Of a DNA stretch of 64,000 nucleotides, positions 1-34,712 are shown piece after piece. How positions within the stretch are numbered: position 1 is the stretch's first letter; the number at the start of each line of letters is the position of its first letter. The stretch covers positions 2,857,501 to 2,921,500 of the forward strand of contig NZ_CP077095.1 in the NCBI RefSeq assembly GCF_014268885.2, read 5' to 3'. The translations under genes were made by a program, and so were the position numbers. The stretch is from Pseudomonas xantholysinigenes. GTDB lineage: Bacteria; Pseudomonadota; Gammaproteobacteria; Pseudomonadales; Pseudomonadaceae. The notes under the pieces were generated by a model. The model saw only the letters and a program-made list of their open reading frames with translations. It was not told the DNA's origin and ran no database searches.

Positions 1-3000
1 CAGCGCCGAGCGTTCGGGGGCCGGCAGCGCGCGGCGGTCGAGCTTGCCGTTGGCTGTCAGTGGCAGCGCTTCGAGCACGACGAAGGCCAGCGGCACCATG
101 TACTCCGGCAGGTGGGCCAGCAGTTGCGCGCGCAGTCGCTCGGGTTGCGGCGCCTCGATTCCCGCTTGCGGAGTGAAGTAGGCCACCAGCCGCGGTTGGC
201 CGGGCTGGTCCTCACGGGCCAGCACCACCGCTTCGTTGATCCCCGGCAGGCTGGCGAGGCGGCTTTCGATCTCGCCCAGCTCGATACGCACGCCGCGGAT
301 CTTCACCTGGTCGTCATTGCGCCCCAGGTAGTCCAGGGTGCCGTCGGCCAGCCAGCGCACCAGGTCGCCGGTGCGATACATGCGCGCCCTCGGGCTGCCG
401 GCGAACGGGTCATCCAGGAACCGTTCAGCGGTCAGCTGCGGGCGGTTCAGGTAGCCCCGGGCAACCCCGGCGCCGCCGACATACAGCTCTCCCGGCACGC
501 CCAGGGCCACCGGTTGCAGGTTGGCATCGAGCACGTACAACCGGGCGTTGTCCACCGGTTTGCCGATATGCAGCGCGCCATCGGCCACGACCACGCCGGA
601 GCTGGCCACCACGGTGGTTTCGGTCGGGCCGTAGTTGTTGACCACGGCAAAGGTCTGGGTGCGGTTGAACTGGCGCAGGCGGTCGCCGCCGATCAACAGG
701 GTGCGCAGGGTCGGGTGGCCGAGCTGGTGGCTGAAGGCATATTCGGCCACCGGGGTCGGCAGGAAGCTCACGTCCAGTGGCTGTTCACGCCACCAGGCGA
801 GCATGGCGTCAAGGTCTTCATGGCCTTCGCCGGGTGGCGCCAGGTGCAGCACCGCGCCGCTGGCCAGCGCCGGCCACACTTCCCAGGCCATGGCGTCGAA
901 ACCGAAGCCGGCCAGGCTCGAGGTGTGCCGGCCCAGGCACAGGTCGAAGGCGCGGCAATGCCAGTCGACCAGGTTGTTCAAGGTGCGGTGTTCGACCATC
1001 ACCCCTTTCGGCTGGCCGGTGGAGCCGGAGGTGTAGATCACGTAGGCCAGGTGCTCGGCGTTCAGCCCGGCGACCTGCGGATCGTCCGCGCGGGCCGGCC
1101 AGTCGGGCTGGTCGAGGGTCAGCACCGGCACATCCAGCTGCCCCAGGCGCTGGCGCAAGCCATGCTGGGTCAACACCGCCACCGGGGCGCTGTCGCCCAG
1201 CAGGTAGCGCACGCGCTCATCGGGATGGGCCGGATCGACCGGCACATAACCAGCGCCGGCCTTGAGCACGGCCAGCAGGCCGACCAGGGTGTCCAGCCCG
1301 CGCCGGGCCAGCACCGCGACCCGGTCGTCGGGGCGTACGCCCAGGTCGATCAGGTGGTGGGCCAGGGCGTTGGCCCGACCGTTCAGCTCGGCGTAACTCA
1401 GTGCCTGGCCCTGGCAGGTGGCGGCGTTGGCCTGGGGATGGGCCTGGGCCAGGGCCTCGATGCGCGCATGCAGCGTGCCCGGAGTGATCGCGCCCCCCGG
1501 CGTCTGGTTGAATCCCTCGAGCAGTTCGTCGCGCTCGCTGCCTGGCAGCATGGGCAACGCCCGCACTTGCCCGGCGCTGCCCTGGGCCAAAGCTGCCAGC
1601 AGGCTGCGCAAGGTCTGTTCGAGGTAGGCGCAGACGCGCTGCGCCGGCACTTCGGGGCTGGCCAGCAGGGTCAGGCGAAACGCCTCGCCGAAATCGTCGA
1701 CACTCAAGGTCAGCGGATAGTTGGTGGCCTCGGCGGCATGGACGATCTCGATACCGGCCCAGCCTGCCCGGCGCACCTCTTCGGCGCCCGAGGGCGCGCT
1801 GTGGCGGTAGTTGAGCAAGGCGTTGAACAGCGGTGTTGGCGCGGCCACGCCGCTGCAGCGCTGGGCCAAGGCCAGCGGCGCATGCTCGTGGCGCATCAGG
1901 CTGCTCAGGCGCTGGTGGGTGGCCTTGATCGCCACGGCCAGGTCGTCCCCGTTCAGGTCCACCCGCAACGGCAAGGTGTTGATGAAGATGCCCAGTGCCC
2001 GCTCGGTGGCCTCGGCGCCAAGCAGGCGCCCCATCAGCACCGTGCCGAACACCACCTGCCCAAGCCCGGTGAGGCCGCCCAGCACTCGCGCCCAGGCCAG
2101 GTGGAACAAGCTGGCAACGCTCACACCTTGGCCCCGGGCCTGGCCGCGCAGGGCCTGGCACAGCGCCAGGTCGAGGTCCAGGGCATGCTCGTTGAGCGCC
2201 GCGCCATCGCCCTGCACGTTGGCCAGGCCATAGGCCAAGGTTGGCGCATCGATAGGGCCAAGCATGTCGCGGAAGAACGCCTCGTGCTCGGCCTCGCCGA
2301 CACCCAGCAGGGCCTGGGCGACATGGTTGCGAAACGGCACCGGCCGGCCCAGTTGCGTGGTGTCGCCCAGCAGGTAGGCGAGCATTTCGTGGCGCACTAC
2401 CTCCAGGGCGCTGTGATCCATGGCCAGGTGGTGGAACTGCAGGGTCGCGGCGATCCGCCCGTGGTTGTCCGGTGCCTGGCATTGCAAGCGGATCAGGGGC
2501 GCCTGGGCCAGGTCGAACGTGCTCTCGGGCACTTGCCCTTCGGCCAGTTGGATGACCCGCAGGCGGGCCTGGCGCCAGACCACCTGCACCGGGGTCTCGA
2601 GTTCTTTCCAGTGCACCGAGGTGCGCAGGATGTCATGCCGGTCGATCACCCCCTGCAAGGCCTCGGCGAAGGCCTGTACCCGCTCGCCGCTGGCGAACAC
2701 GAAGCGCGCCTGCATCACGTAGGGGTCATGCCCGGTGGCGCTGGCATGGTGGAACAGCATGCCCTGCTGCAACGGCAGCAGCGGGTAGATGTCCTGTACG
2801 TTGGCCGCGCCGCCCGGCACGGCGGCCACCAGACGGTCGAGGCTGGCCTGGTCGAGTTCGACCAGGCTGAGCAACTCGGGCGTGATGCGCGTGCAGTCGG
2901 CCGGGATGCGGTTGTCCGGCACCTCGACCGCGCCCTGGCGGCTGGCCACGTACTCGCCGCTGGCCAGCAAGGCCAGCAGCGCCGGCTTGTGCTCGCGCAG

Positions 3001-3119
3001 CTGGGCCACCAGGTTGGCGTCGCTCAGGGCCTGGCGGTTGCCCTGCACGGCCAGTTGGCCATCCTTGAGGGCCAGCTGGACATTGTTGGCGGCCAGGGTC
3101 GCCAGTAGTTGCTTGATGC

Positions 3120-3123
<4 letters not shown>
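1..3123 (-). CDS. xtlC: Lipopeptide NRPS, XtlC-like, first module (3' end outside window)
   Basis: This frame stays open for 1041 codons from a GTG at 3121-3123 to the window edge, so the gene is incomplete at its C-terminus. The GTG overlaps the TGA of the upstream synthetase (GTGA), with GGAG 8 nt upstream, which suggests translational coupling. The N-terminal ~55 residues look like a TubC-type docking domain (MSIKQLLATLAANNVQLALK...). A C domain with HHLAMDH follows, then an A domain. Selectivity residues read D-A-W-F-L-G-N-V-V (FDAMAWE, SFLPTP, LLIGGD, VNNYGPTETTVV), the standard Leu code. The window ends just after the A10 motif TANGKLDRRALP, before the carrier domain. In xantholysin producers this gene carries four modules (Leu-Leu-Gln-Ile) and tandem thioesterases; those parts are not visible here. 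The name rests on module order, not on a database search. Confidence 0.88.
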
Positions 3124-28571
<25,448 letters not shown>

Positions 28572-28713
28572 CGGTAAGCATCCTGCTTTTGCCAATCGGA
28601 AATGCTTGGAACGCTAATGGATTGGGCGACAGGCGGCTGACATGGGAAGGGGGGACAAAGGATTTGCAGGCAAGCCTGGGCTGGACGGCTTGCACCGCGA
28701 CGGGTCGCAACGG

Positions 28714-29505
28714 TTATGAAATCGAGTGCCGCAAAAAGCCCACCACGGCCTCCAGCACCCAGCCCGGCTGCTGCCGATGCGGCACATGCCCGCCGCCCTC
28801 CAACACCTGCACCTGCACCGACCCTGCAGCCAGCCGGGCAAGGCGCCGCGGATGCGCCAGGCTACCGAACTCATCCTGGTCACCGTGCAGGCTCAACAAC
28901 GGGCAACGCAGTTCAGCCAGCGGCTGGTCGAGGTGCCAATTGGCGAAATCCGCTGAAAGCCAGTTGTCGATCCAGGCCCGCAGCACCCACTCGGCCTTGT
29001 CGCCGTGGTAACGCTGCAATCGCTGCAACTGGCCCGGTTCGGCAAACTGCTGCTCGGCGGCGCGAATCCCATCCACGGTGCGCGCCTCGACGAACGCCTG
29101 GGCCGACTCGGTGATCACGCCACGGCAGCGCTGCCCATGGGTGGCGGCGCACGCAATGGCCATGCCGCCACCGACACTGTGGCCAAACACGATGAACGGG
29201 CCGATCGTCCTCTGCGCCAGCAGCGCGGCAAACCCCTCGCCGGCTTCGGCCTCGACGAAGCCCGGGCGCAGGTGGCCGGGATGGGCGTCGGAACGGCCAA
29301 AACCAAGGCGGTCATAGGCGATGACCGGGTGCCCGCTGGCCTGGGCCAATTGCTCGGGAAAGTCACGCCACAGCGCCACGCAGCCTAGCGAGTCATGCAC
29401 CAGGATGATGGGGACAGGGTGGGCCTTGGCTGGGGTCCAGGTCTGGGCGTGGAGACGCCCTTGCGGGGTTTCGATCCAGTGGGTTTGCACGGTGACAGCG
29501 GGCAT
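28714..29505 (-). CDS. Alpha/beta-fold hydrolase
   Basis: A 263-residue cytoplasmic alpha/beta hydrolase. I start it at the ATG at 29503-29505, which has a strong CAGGAG 5 nt upstream; longer frames lack a site. The sequence shows the expected fold: an oxyanion-strand region (PIILVHDSLG), the nucleophile elbow GHSVGG with the catalytic Ser, an acid in LHGDQDEFG, and a C-terminal His in GGGHVPHR. No signal peptide is visible. The substrate cannot be told from sequence. It lies upstream of xtlB on the same strand with a 142-bp gap. A role in lipopeptide metabolism is not supported beyond that adjacency, and the gene looks like ordinary flanking content. Confidence 0.9.
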   Translation of the reverse strand: MPAVTVQTHWIETPQGRLHAQTWTPAKAHPVPIILVHDSLGCVALWRDFPEQLAQASGHPVIAYDRLGFGRSDAHPGHLRPGFVEAEAGEGFAALLAQRTIGPFIVFGHSVGGGMAIACAATHGQRCRGVITESAQAFVEARTVDGIRAAEQQFAEPGQLQRLQRYHGDKAEWVLRAWIDNWLSADFANWHLDQPLAELRCPLLSLHGDQDEFGSLAHPRRLARLAAGSVQVQVLEGGGHVPHRQQPGWVLEAVVGFLRHSIS

Positions 29506-29991
29506 GCGGGCTCCTGTGACGATTTCCGGTCGAGGCAGGCATGCTAACCGTTGGCGGTGGCGTGGAGCCATGGGAATGTTATGGGCAACTGCCGTACTGG
29601 GGCCTCTCAGTCCGGTACGGTCTCTGTGGGAGCAACTGTCTTGCTCAACTGCTAAAGCTAGCGGGATCCCTGTGGGAGCGGGTTTATCGGGGCGCCGAAC
29701 CGCCGCGAAGCAAGCGACGCGGTGCCTGGCACCGGCTACGCCGGTGTTCGCGGCTGAAGCCGCTCCCACAGGGATCGCGCCGACCTCAGGGCATGCACCA
29801 TACCTGTGGGAGCGGGCTTGTCGGACCGCCGCACCGCCGCGAAGAAGGCGACGCGGTGCCTGGCACCGGCTGTGCCGGTGTTCGCGGTCGAAGCCGCTCC
29901 CACAGCGACCGCGCTAGCTTTAGCAGTTGAGCAAGACAGTTGCTCCCACAGGGGGCTGGGCGATCTCCTTGGCCCTGCCACTACTCGATGC
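29506..29991. repeat. Intergenic REP cluster: two hairpins inside a perfect 40-bp inverted repeat
   Basis: No gene is visible in this 486-bp spacer. Two ~105-bp REP hairpins lie at about 29670-29773 and 29804-29905. Each starts with CTGTGGGAGCGG, has CACCGGCT-CGCCGGTG-type inner stems and ends with CCGCTCCCACAG. They are enclosed by perfect 40-bp inverted arms at 29624-29663 and 29912-29951, which begin CTGTGGGAGCAACTGTCTTG. The organisation suggests a REPIN-like unit in which a pair of REPs sits within a larger palindrome. No transposase is present. Confidence 0.85.
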
Positions 29992-30405
29992 TCACTCCCC
30001 GGCCGCGCCCTTCAGCTCGACCCGATTCCCATCAGGATCAAAGCAGTACAACGACAGCCCCTCGCCCTCGGCACCATAGCGCGGCTGCGCCGCCTGTACC
30101 TCGACCCCGGCGTCCTGCAACATCCGGCTCAACGCTGCCTCATCAAACGGCTCGATGCGCAGGCAGAAATGATCGAGGTTATGCCCCGCGGTCCCGGGCC
30201 CCGGCCCGCCTTGCTGGCCCAGCGGTCCATCGACCGCCACCAGGTCGATCAGGCTGGCACCCGCCGCCAGGTGGATCATTCCCAGCGTTTCGCGCCGCCT
30301 GCGTATCGGGCAGCCCAGCAAGTCGTGATAGAACCTCAAGCTGCGTTCCAGGTCGGCAACCCGCAACACGATATGGTCGATATGCAGAATCTCGAAAGCA
30401 GGCAT
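29992..30405 (-). CDS. VOC-family (glyoxalase/bleomycin-resistance fold) protein
   Basis: A 137-residue single-domain VOC protein with the paired beta-alpha-beta-beta-beta layout. It begins LHIDHIVLRVADLERSLRFY and ends LYCFDPDGNRVELKG, the typical closing strand with its metal-ligand Glu. Putative metal ligands are the His in HIDHIVLRV, the His in HNLDHFCLR and the Glu of RVELKG. Members of this class are often metal-dependent lyases, dioxygenases or resistance proteins; the substrate is unknown. It lies 44 bp after the helicase gene on the same strand and may be cotranscribed. The REP cluster follows its stop codon. Confidence 0.88.
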   Translation of the reverse strand: MPAFEILHIDHIVLRVADLERSLRFYHDLLGCPIRRRRETLGMIHLAAGASLIDLVAVDGPLGQQGGPGPGTAGHNLDHFCLRIEPFDEAALSRMLQDAGVEVQAAQPRYGAEGEGLSLYCFDPDGNRVELKGAAGE

Positions 30406-30449
30406 GCTGGCGCTCCTCGAGCAGACGTTGCCTAGACCATAGCAGCCCG

Positions 30450-32954
30450 CTACTGACCGCGCAGATCCTCGAAGAACGACAAACGCCCCTGCACCTGGCT
30501 CGAGGCGCGAGGTTGCGCGGCGGCCTCGGCGCTGGGTTTCTCGACATGCCAGTAGCAGTGCTTGACCGCCCGGGTGACCGCCACATAGGCCAGCCGCTGC
30601 ACCTCTTCCTTCTGCGCCGTGTCGAAGGCCTGGGCATCGCCTGGCTTGCCCAGGCCAGCCAGGCGATAGACCTGGTTCTTGTAGGGCGAACTGGTCAGGT
30701 ACTGGCAGTCACCGAGCATGAACACGGCATCGGCCTGCAGCCCTTTGGCGCTGTGATAGGTCAGTTGGCGCAGGCGGCGCTGGCCGGGCGGCAAGCTAGA
30801 ATCAGCTTTAATAACAGGCATTAAATGCTGTTCTATCAATAACTTATCGCTTGTTTTTCGAAACAACATCATCACCGAATCACCCTGTTGATAATGCTCG
30901 ATCAGGGTCTGCGCCAACGCCGCTTCGTCCCGTTCGAACACTTTCACCGGCGACAAGGGCAGCTCGGCCGCCGGGCCGCTGGCACGCGCCTTCTTGCCGC
31001 TGATGGCCGGCGCGCCTTTGACCAGGTGCTCAGCGGCATCAATGATGTGCTGCTGGCTGCGGTAGTTCTCCACCAGCATCACCCGGGTGTTGGCCGGCGA
31101 TGGGAAGGCCTTGGTGAACGCCATGAAATAGCTCGGCGAGCTGCCGCGCCAGCCGTAGATCGACTGCCAGTCGTCCCCCACGCACATCAGCGACGAATGC
31201 TGCGCCACCCGGCCAGTATGCATGGCCGGACCGCGTCGGCGGATTTCTGCCAGACTGGCGCGCAGCCAGCTGACGATCTGCGGTGAGACGTCCTGGAATT
31301 CATCGATCATCAGGTGTGCCAATGGGCGCAGCAGCGGATCGGGCAGCAGCGCCAGGTTTTCCGGGTTGTTCTCGCCAAACAGGGCGAACATGCGGTTGTA
31401 GGTCATCACCGGCGGCGACTGGGCCAGCAGGTGCGCTTCGAAGGCTTTCCAGTACAGGGCCAGGGCCTCGAAGAAGGCGGCGTCGCTGTCACCGGGCGCA
31501 AAGCTCATGGCAGCCACTGCCGCGTTGACGTCCAGGCCAAGGTTCTCGATAAAGCCTGCGGCGCTGACGAATGCATCGAGCAGCGGCGCCGGAGCCAGCT
31601 CGCCCTTGACCTTATATTCAAAGCCAGGACCGGCAACGGCGTCCCCCGCCAAGGACGCAGCCAAGCGCCTGGCCGCCGCATAGTTATCTAGCCATATCAA
31701 TGGCTTATCGCAGAAAGCTTGAAACAGGGTGCGCTTTACCGCCCATTCCGCGCGCACCGCCAGCTTAGCGCCGGGGCGCTGGTACTGGCCGCTTTCGCTG
31801 GGATCAAAGCCCAGCACCACCCAGGCATCCAAGCCTTCCAGGCGCCCATGCACATGAAATTGGCTGCCACGGATCTGCACGGTCTCGCGGCACGGTTCGA
31901 TGCCCTTGATCGGCCAGGCGCCAGCGGCGAACCACAGGTCCTCGATCACATCGCACAGCTCCTCGTCGCGCTGGGCCGCCAGCTGGGTGACCTGCGCACG
32001 CTTCTGCACATCCGGGTGTTCCGGGTCCAGCGGTTTGAGCAGCAGCGCTTCCTGGCGCAGGCTGCCGACCAGCTCGGCGAAGCGAGGGCTGTCGGCCAGC
32101 AGGTCGCGATAGCACAGGTTCAGCTGTTGGCGTTGGGCATCGTTCAGGCGCAGGTCGAAGGGATTGCTCTCGGCGTTGGCCTCGGCGCCCGCGGGCATCT
32201 CGTTGCCCAGGGTCTCGAACGCGCGCATCTGGGCAAAGCCCGGCAGGCTGCGCACCAGCGGCAGGATGCGCGAGTGGAAGGTACGCACCAGCTCGCGGCC
32301 CTGGGTCGGCGACAGCTCGACCTGCCACAGGGCGAACACCTGCAGCAGGCGCTGGATGAAGTCCTTGCGCGACTCGCGGGTGAAGGTCACCACGGTCAGG
32401 GCGTCGAGTTCGAAGCCCAGGTAATGGCGCAGCAGCAGGATACGCAGCACCAGCGAGGTCGATTTGCCCGCGCCGGCCCCGGCTACCACGCAGGTGGACG
32501 GTGTGTCGGAGAAGATCAGCTTCCACTGCGCCGCGCTCGGCTGGGCCGCCGCAGGCAGGCGCTGGGCCACATCGGCCTTGAAGCGCTTTTTCAATTCCGC
32601 CGTCAATGGCAGGCGCCAGTCGTCGAATAGTTTGTCGTCCTGGCCTGGTACCCCGGCGTGATCCGGGCGGGTATCGCGGATGATTAGCACTTGGCGTCCG
32701 GCCTCGTAACCGTCCACCCGACCGCGCTCGTAACCTTCGCGCAGGCCGTCGGCATGGCCATTGCGCTGGCCGGTGGCATGCCCAAGGAACCAGGAGTCGC
32801 GATGCTGCGCCTGCAGGCGGCTCAGGCCTCGGCCCAGCAGGCGCGCGGCGAGGCGGCGCAGCCAGGGCAGCTGGGCGGGCGGGGTCAGGTCGGCCGGGGC
32901 CTGGGGATGCTCGTGGGGCACGGTCACTCCGTTGCAAATCGAATCAGCAGGCAT
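30450..32954 (-). CDS. UvrD/Rep-type superfamily 1 DNA helicase
   Basis: An 834-residue SF1A helicase with all core motifs visible. Walker A is GAGAGKST (residues ~159-166), motif Ia TFTRESRKDF, Walker B MIDEFQD (~547), motif III GDDWQSIYGWRG (~595), motif IV ENYRSQQHI, motif V YHSAKGLQAD and motif VI YVAVTRA (~793). It is therefore expected to unwind DNA with ATP. It is not plain UvrD: the first ~150 residues carry a Gly-rich repeat-like stretch (GLREGYERGR, DGYEAGR). The start ATG at 32952-32954 has GAGG 5 nt upstream. It may form a two-gene unit with the downstream VOC gene. Confidence 0.92.
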   Translation of the reverse strand: MPADSICNGVTVPHEHPQAPADLTPPAQLPWLRRLAARLLGRGLSRLQAQHRDSWFLGHATGQRNGHADGLREGYERGRVDGYEAGRQVLIIRDTRPDHAGVPGQDDKLFDDWRLPLTAELKKRFKADVAQRLPAAAQPSAAQWKLIFSDTPSTCVVAGAGAGKSTSLVLRILLLRHYLGFELDALTVVTFTRESRKDFIQRLLQVFALWQVELSPTQGRELVRTFHSRILPLVRSLPGFAQMRAFETLGNEMPAGAEANAESNPFDLRLNDAQRQQLNLCYRDLLADSPRFAELVGSLRQEALLLKPLDPEHPDVQKRAQVTQLAAQRDEELCDVIEDLWFAAGAWPIKGIEPCRETVQIRGSQFHVHGRLEGLDAWVVLGFDPSESGQYQRPGAKLAVRAEWAVKRTLFQAFCDKPLIWLDNYAAARRLAASLAGDAVAGPGFEYKVKGELAPAPLLDAFVSAAGFIENLGLDVNAAVAAMSFAPGDSDAAFFEALALYWKAFEAHLLAQSPPVMTYNRMFALFGENNPENLALLPDPLLRPLAHLMIDEFQDVSPQIVSWLRASLAEIRRRGPAMHTGRVAQHSSLMCVGDDWQSIYGWRGSSPSYFMAFTKAFPSPANTRVMLVENYRSQQHIIDAAEHLVKGAPAISGKKARASGPAAELPLSPVKVFERDEAALAQTLIEHYQQGDSVMMLFRKTSDKLLIEQHLMPVIKADSSLPPGQRRLRQLTYHSAKGLQADAVFMLGDCQYLTSSPYKNQVYRLAGLGKPGDAQAFDTAQKEEVQRLAYVAVTRAVKHCYWHVEKPSAEAAAQPRASSQVQGRLSFFEDLRGQ

Positions 32955-33042
32955 GTTCGCCTCATCTGCCGCAAAGCGCCAGCGAATGCTTATGGATCAT
33001 GGGATTAGGCGATGAATCGCAGGTAGCATCGAAGACAGACAA

Positions 33043-33057
33043 ATCTAATAAATAGAT
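33043..33057. promoter_or_regulatory. Dyad upstream of the pirin gene
   Basis: The sequence ATCTA-ATAAA-TAGAT forms a 5-bp inverted repeat in the 187-bp divergent spacer between helicase and pirin genes, in an AT-rich patch. The shape (T-N11-A within a dyad) fits a LysR-type operator. No matching regulator gene lies beside it, so the role is an inference. Confidence 0.35.
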
Positions 33058-33141
33058 CAAATCAAGCCGATATTTACGCTTTTTTTCGATCTTTCAAGCG
33101 TCCATCATGGCCCCATTCCACCGACTCAGAGGAGCACCATC

Positions 33142-33840
33142 ATGCTGCAACTGCGACCCTTCGAAAGCCTGGGCCATGCCAACCATGGCTGGCTCGACGC
33201 CCACCATCACTTCTCGTTCGCCGAATACCACGACCCGGCGCGCATGCACTGGGGCAACCTGCGGGTCTGGAACGATGACCTGATCGCCGCTGGCGCAGGC
33301 TTCCCGCCGCACCCGCACCGCGACATGGAAATCATCACTTATGTGCGCGAAGGCGCCATTACCCACCAGGACAGCCTGGGCAACAAGGGCCGTACCGAGG
33401 CGGGCGACGTGCAGGTGATGAGTGCCGGCAGCGGGATCGTCCACAGCGAGTACAACCTGGAGAAGGTCGATACACGGATCTTCCAGATCTGGATCATTCC
33501 AGAGAAGGTCGGCGACGCGCCGTCCTGGGGCACCCGCCCCTTCCCCAAAGGCGAACGTGGTGAGGGCTTCGTGACCCTGGCCAGCGGCCGTGCCGGAGAT
33601 GAAGACCACCTGCGCATCCGCACCGATGCGCGCCTGGTGGCGGCCACCCTGAAGGCTGGGGAAAGCGCCGAGTATGCCTTCGATGCTGGCCGCCGCGGTT
33701 ACCTGGTGCCGGCCAAGGGCCGAGTCGAGATCAACGGTCTGCAGGCCAAGGCCCGTGACGGCGTGGCGATCGCGGAGGAATCCATGCTGCGGGTGACTGC
33801 GCTGGAAGACAGCGAGATCGTCCTGGTCGATGTGGCCTGA
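33142..33840 (+). CDS. Pirin-family bicupin (YhhW-like)
   Basis: A 232-residue cytoplasmic bicupin. The N-terminal cupin carries His57 and His59 (PPHPHRDME) and His101 and Glu103 (GIVHSEYN). These are the same four positions that bind metal in E. coli YhhW, a quercetin 2,3-dioxygenase-like pirin. The metal site therefore looks intact. The C-terminal half is the second, usually metal-free cupin. The start ATG has GAGGAG ~8 nt upstream. Pirins act as redox or electrophile-responsive proteins or quercetinases; the physiological substrate here is unknown. The gene stands alone and ends in a strong hairpin. Confidence 0.93.
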   Translation: MLQLRPFESLGHANHGWLDAHHHFSFAEYHDPARMHWGNLRVWNDDLIAAGAGFPPHPHRDMEIITYVREGAITHQDSLGNKGRTEAGDVQVMSAGSGIVHSEYNLEKVDTRIFQIWIIPEKVGDAPSWGTRPFPKGERGEGFVTLASGRAGDEDHLRIRTDARLVAATLKAGESAEYAFDAGRRGYLVPAKGRVEINGLQAKARDGVAIAEESMLRVTALEDSEIVLVDVA

Positions 33841-33841
33841 G

Positions 33842-33870
33842 TGTTGGAGCCAGCCTTGCTGGCTCCAACA
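33842..33870. terminator. Hairpin between convergent pirin and lipoprotein genes
   Basis: A perfect 13-bp stem, TGTTGGAGCCAGC with its complement and a 3-nt CTT loop, lies directly after the pirin stop. It can act on both strands; there is no long T tract. Confidence 0.7.
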
Positions 33871-33882
33871 GCAACCGTCCCT

Positions 33883-34617
33883 TCACTGCACCGGCAGGAA
33901 ATTCATCAGCAACAGGCTCTGTGCATAGTTCAGGCCGATGCGCCGGTAGCGCTCATCGAGCATCTGCGCCAGCAAATCCAGGCGTGCAACCACCTTGCCG
34001 AACTCCACGGCGAAACTCAGGTTGCTGCCCTGCTCGGATATCTCGTTGGAAAACAGCAGCAGCACGCCGTTGGCATCCTGGCGCTGGCCGAGCATCCAGG
34101 TGGCTTTCTCGATATTGCGCGCGGCGTTGTTGATGAACAGCGGGTCGAGGGTGTCGGTCATGTAGAACTCGGTGCGCCCACCATGGGCGGTCACCAGCAT
34201 GCTGCCGATGGCGTAGATGAACGCACCGACCCGATCGCCGCGAAACTCCGGGCTCAGGGCGTAACTCAAGGCCGCCAGGTCGCGACGATCGCCCAACTGT
34301 GGCAAAGGCTGGCGCTGCTCGATGGCGATACGGATCTGCCGCGCCGCGGTGGTGGCATCGAGGTAGCCGGACTGCTTCCACTGGCTGGGATTGCGCAGGT
34401 ACAGCTTGTTCATCAGCAGATATAGGCTCTGCAGGTTGTCGCGCATGGCCAACGTCGCCATGCGGTCGACACTGGTCTGGAACAGCTCGTCGGGCTTGCC
34501 GTTGCGTAACTGGCTGAACAGGTCGCTACCCTGCTGCTGGCTACAGCCGCCCAGGGCAACCAAGGTAGCTGCCAACAGCAGGCGCGGGGGGATCAGGGCA
34601 AGTCGTCGTACAGCCAT
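33883..34617 (-). CDS. Putative lipoprotein of unknown function
   Basis: A 244-residue exported protein. The N-terminus MAVRRLALIPPRLLLAATLV runs into ALGGC, a good lipobox, so it should be cleaved and lipidated at that Cys. The rest is mostly helical (for example ATWMLGQRQDANGVLLLFSN), without a motif I can name. I place the start at the ATG at 34615-34617; a GTG two codons upstream is possible and neither has a clear ribosome-binding site. The frame extends further upstream without such a signal. It lies 95 bp downstream of the phosphatase gene on the same strand. Confidence 0.8.
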   Translation of the reverse strand: MAVRRLALIPPRLLLAATLVALGGCSQQQGSDLFSQLRNGKPDELFQTSVDRMATLAMRDNLQSLYLLMNKLYLRNPSQWKQSGYLDATTAARQIRIAIEQRQPLPQLGDRRDLAALSYALSPEFRGDRVGAFIYAIGSMLVTAHGGRTEFYMTDTLDPLFINNAARNIEKATWMLGQRQDANGVLLLFSNEISEQGSNLSFAVEFGKVVARLDLLAQMLDERYRRIGLNYAQSLLLMNFLPVQ

Positions 34618-34712
34618 CGGCACCGGTAGCAAGGGGCGGCCGCAACGGGGATCGCCGCGGCCTGGCCATGCATAGAACGCACAAATGCAAAAAAGTGCGA
34701 TGGTGCCTTGTG

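Noticed and set aside
28572..28595. TTG start eight codons upstream for xtlB
   Set aside because: The ATG at 28571 has AGGA at suitable spacing, and the TubC-like segment begins there; the TTG has no site.
29541..30435. Small open frames within the REP cluster
   Set aside because: They cross the palindromes, have no ribosome-binding site, and translate repeat sequence.
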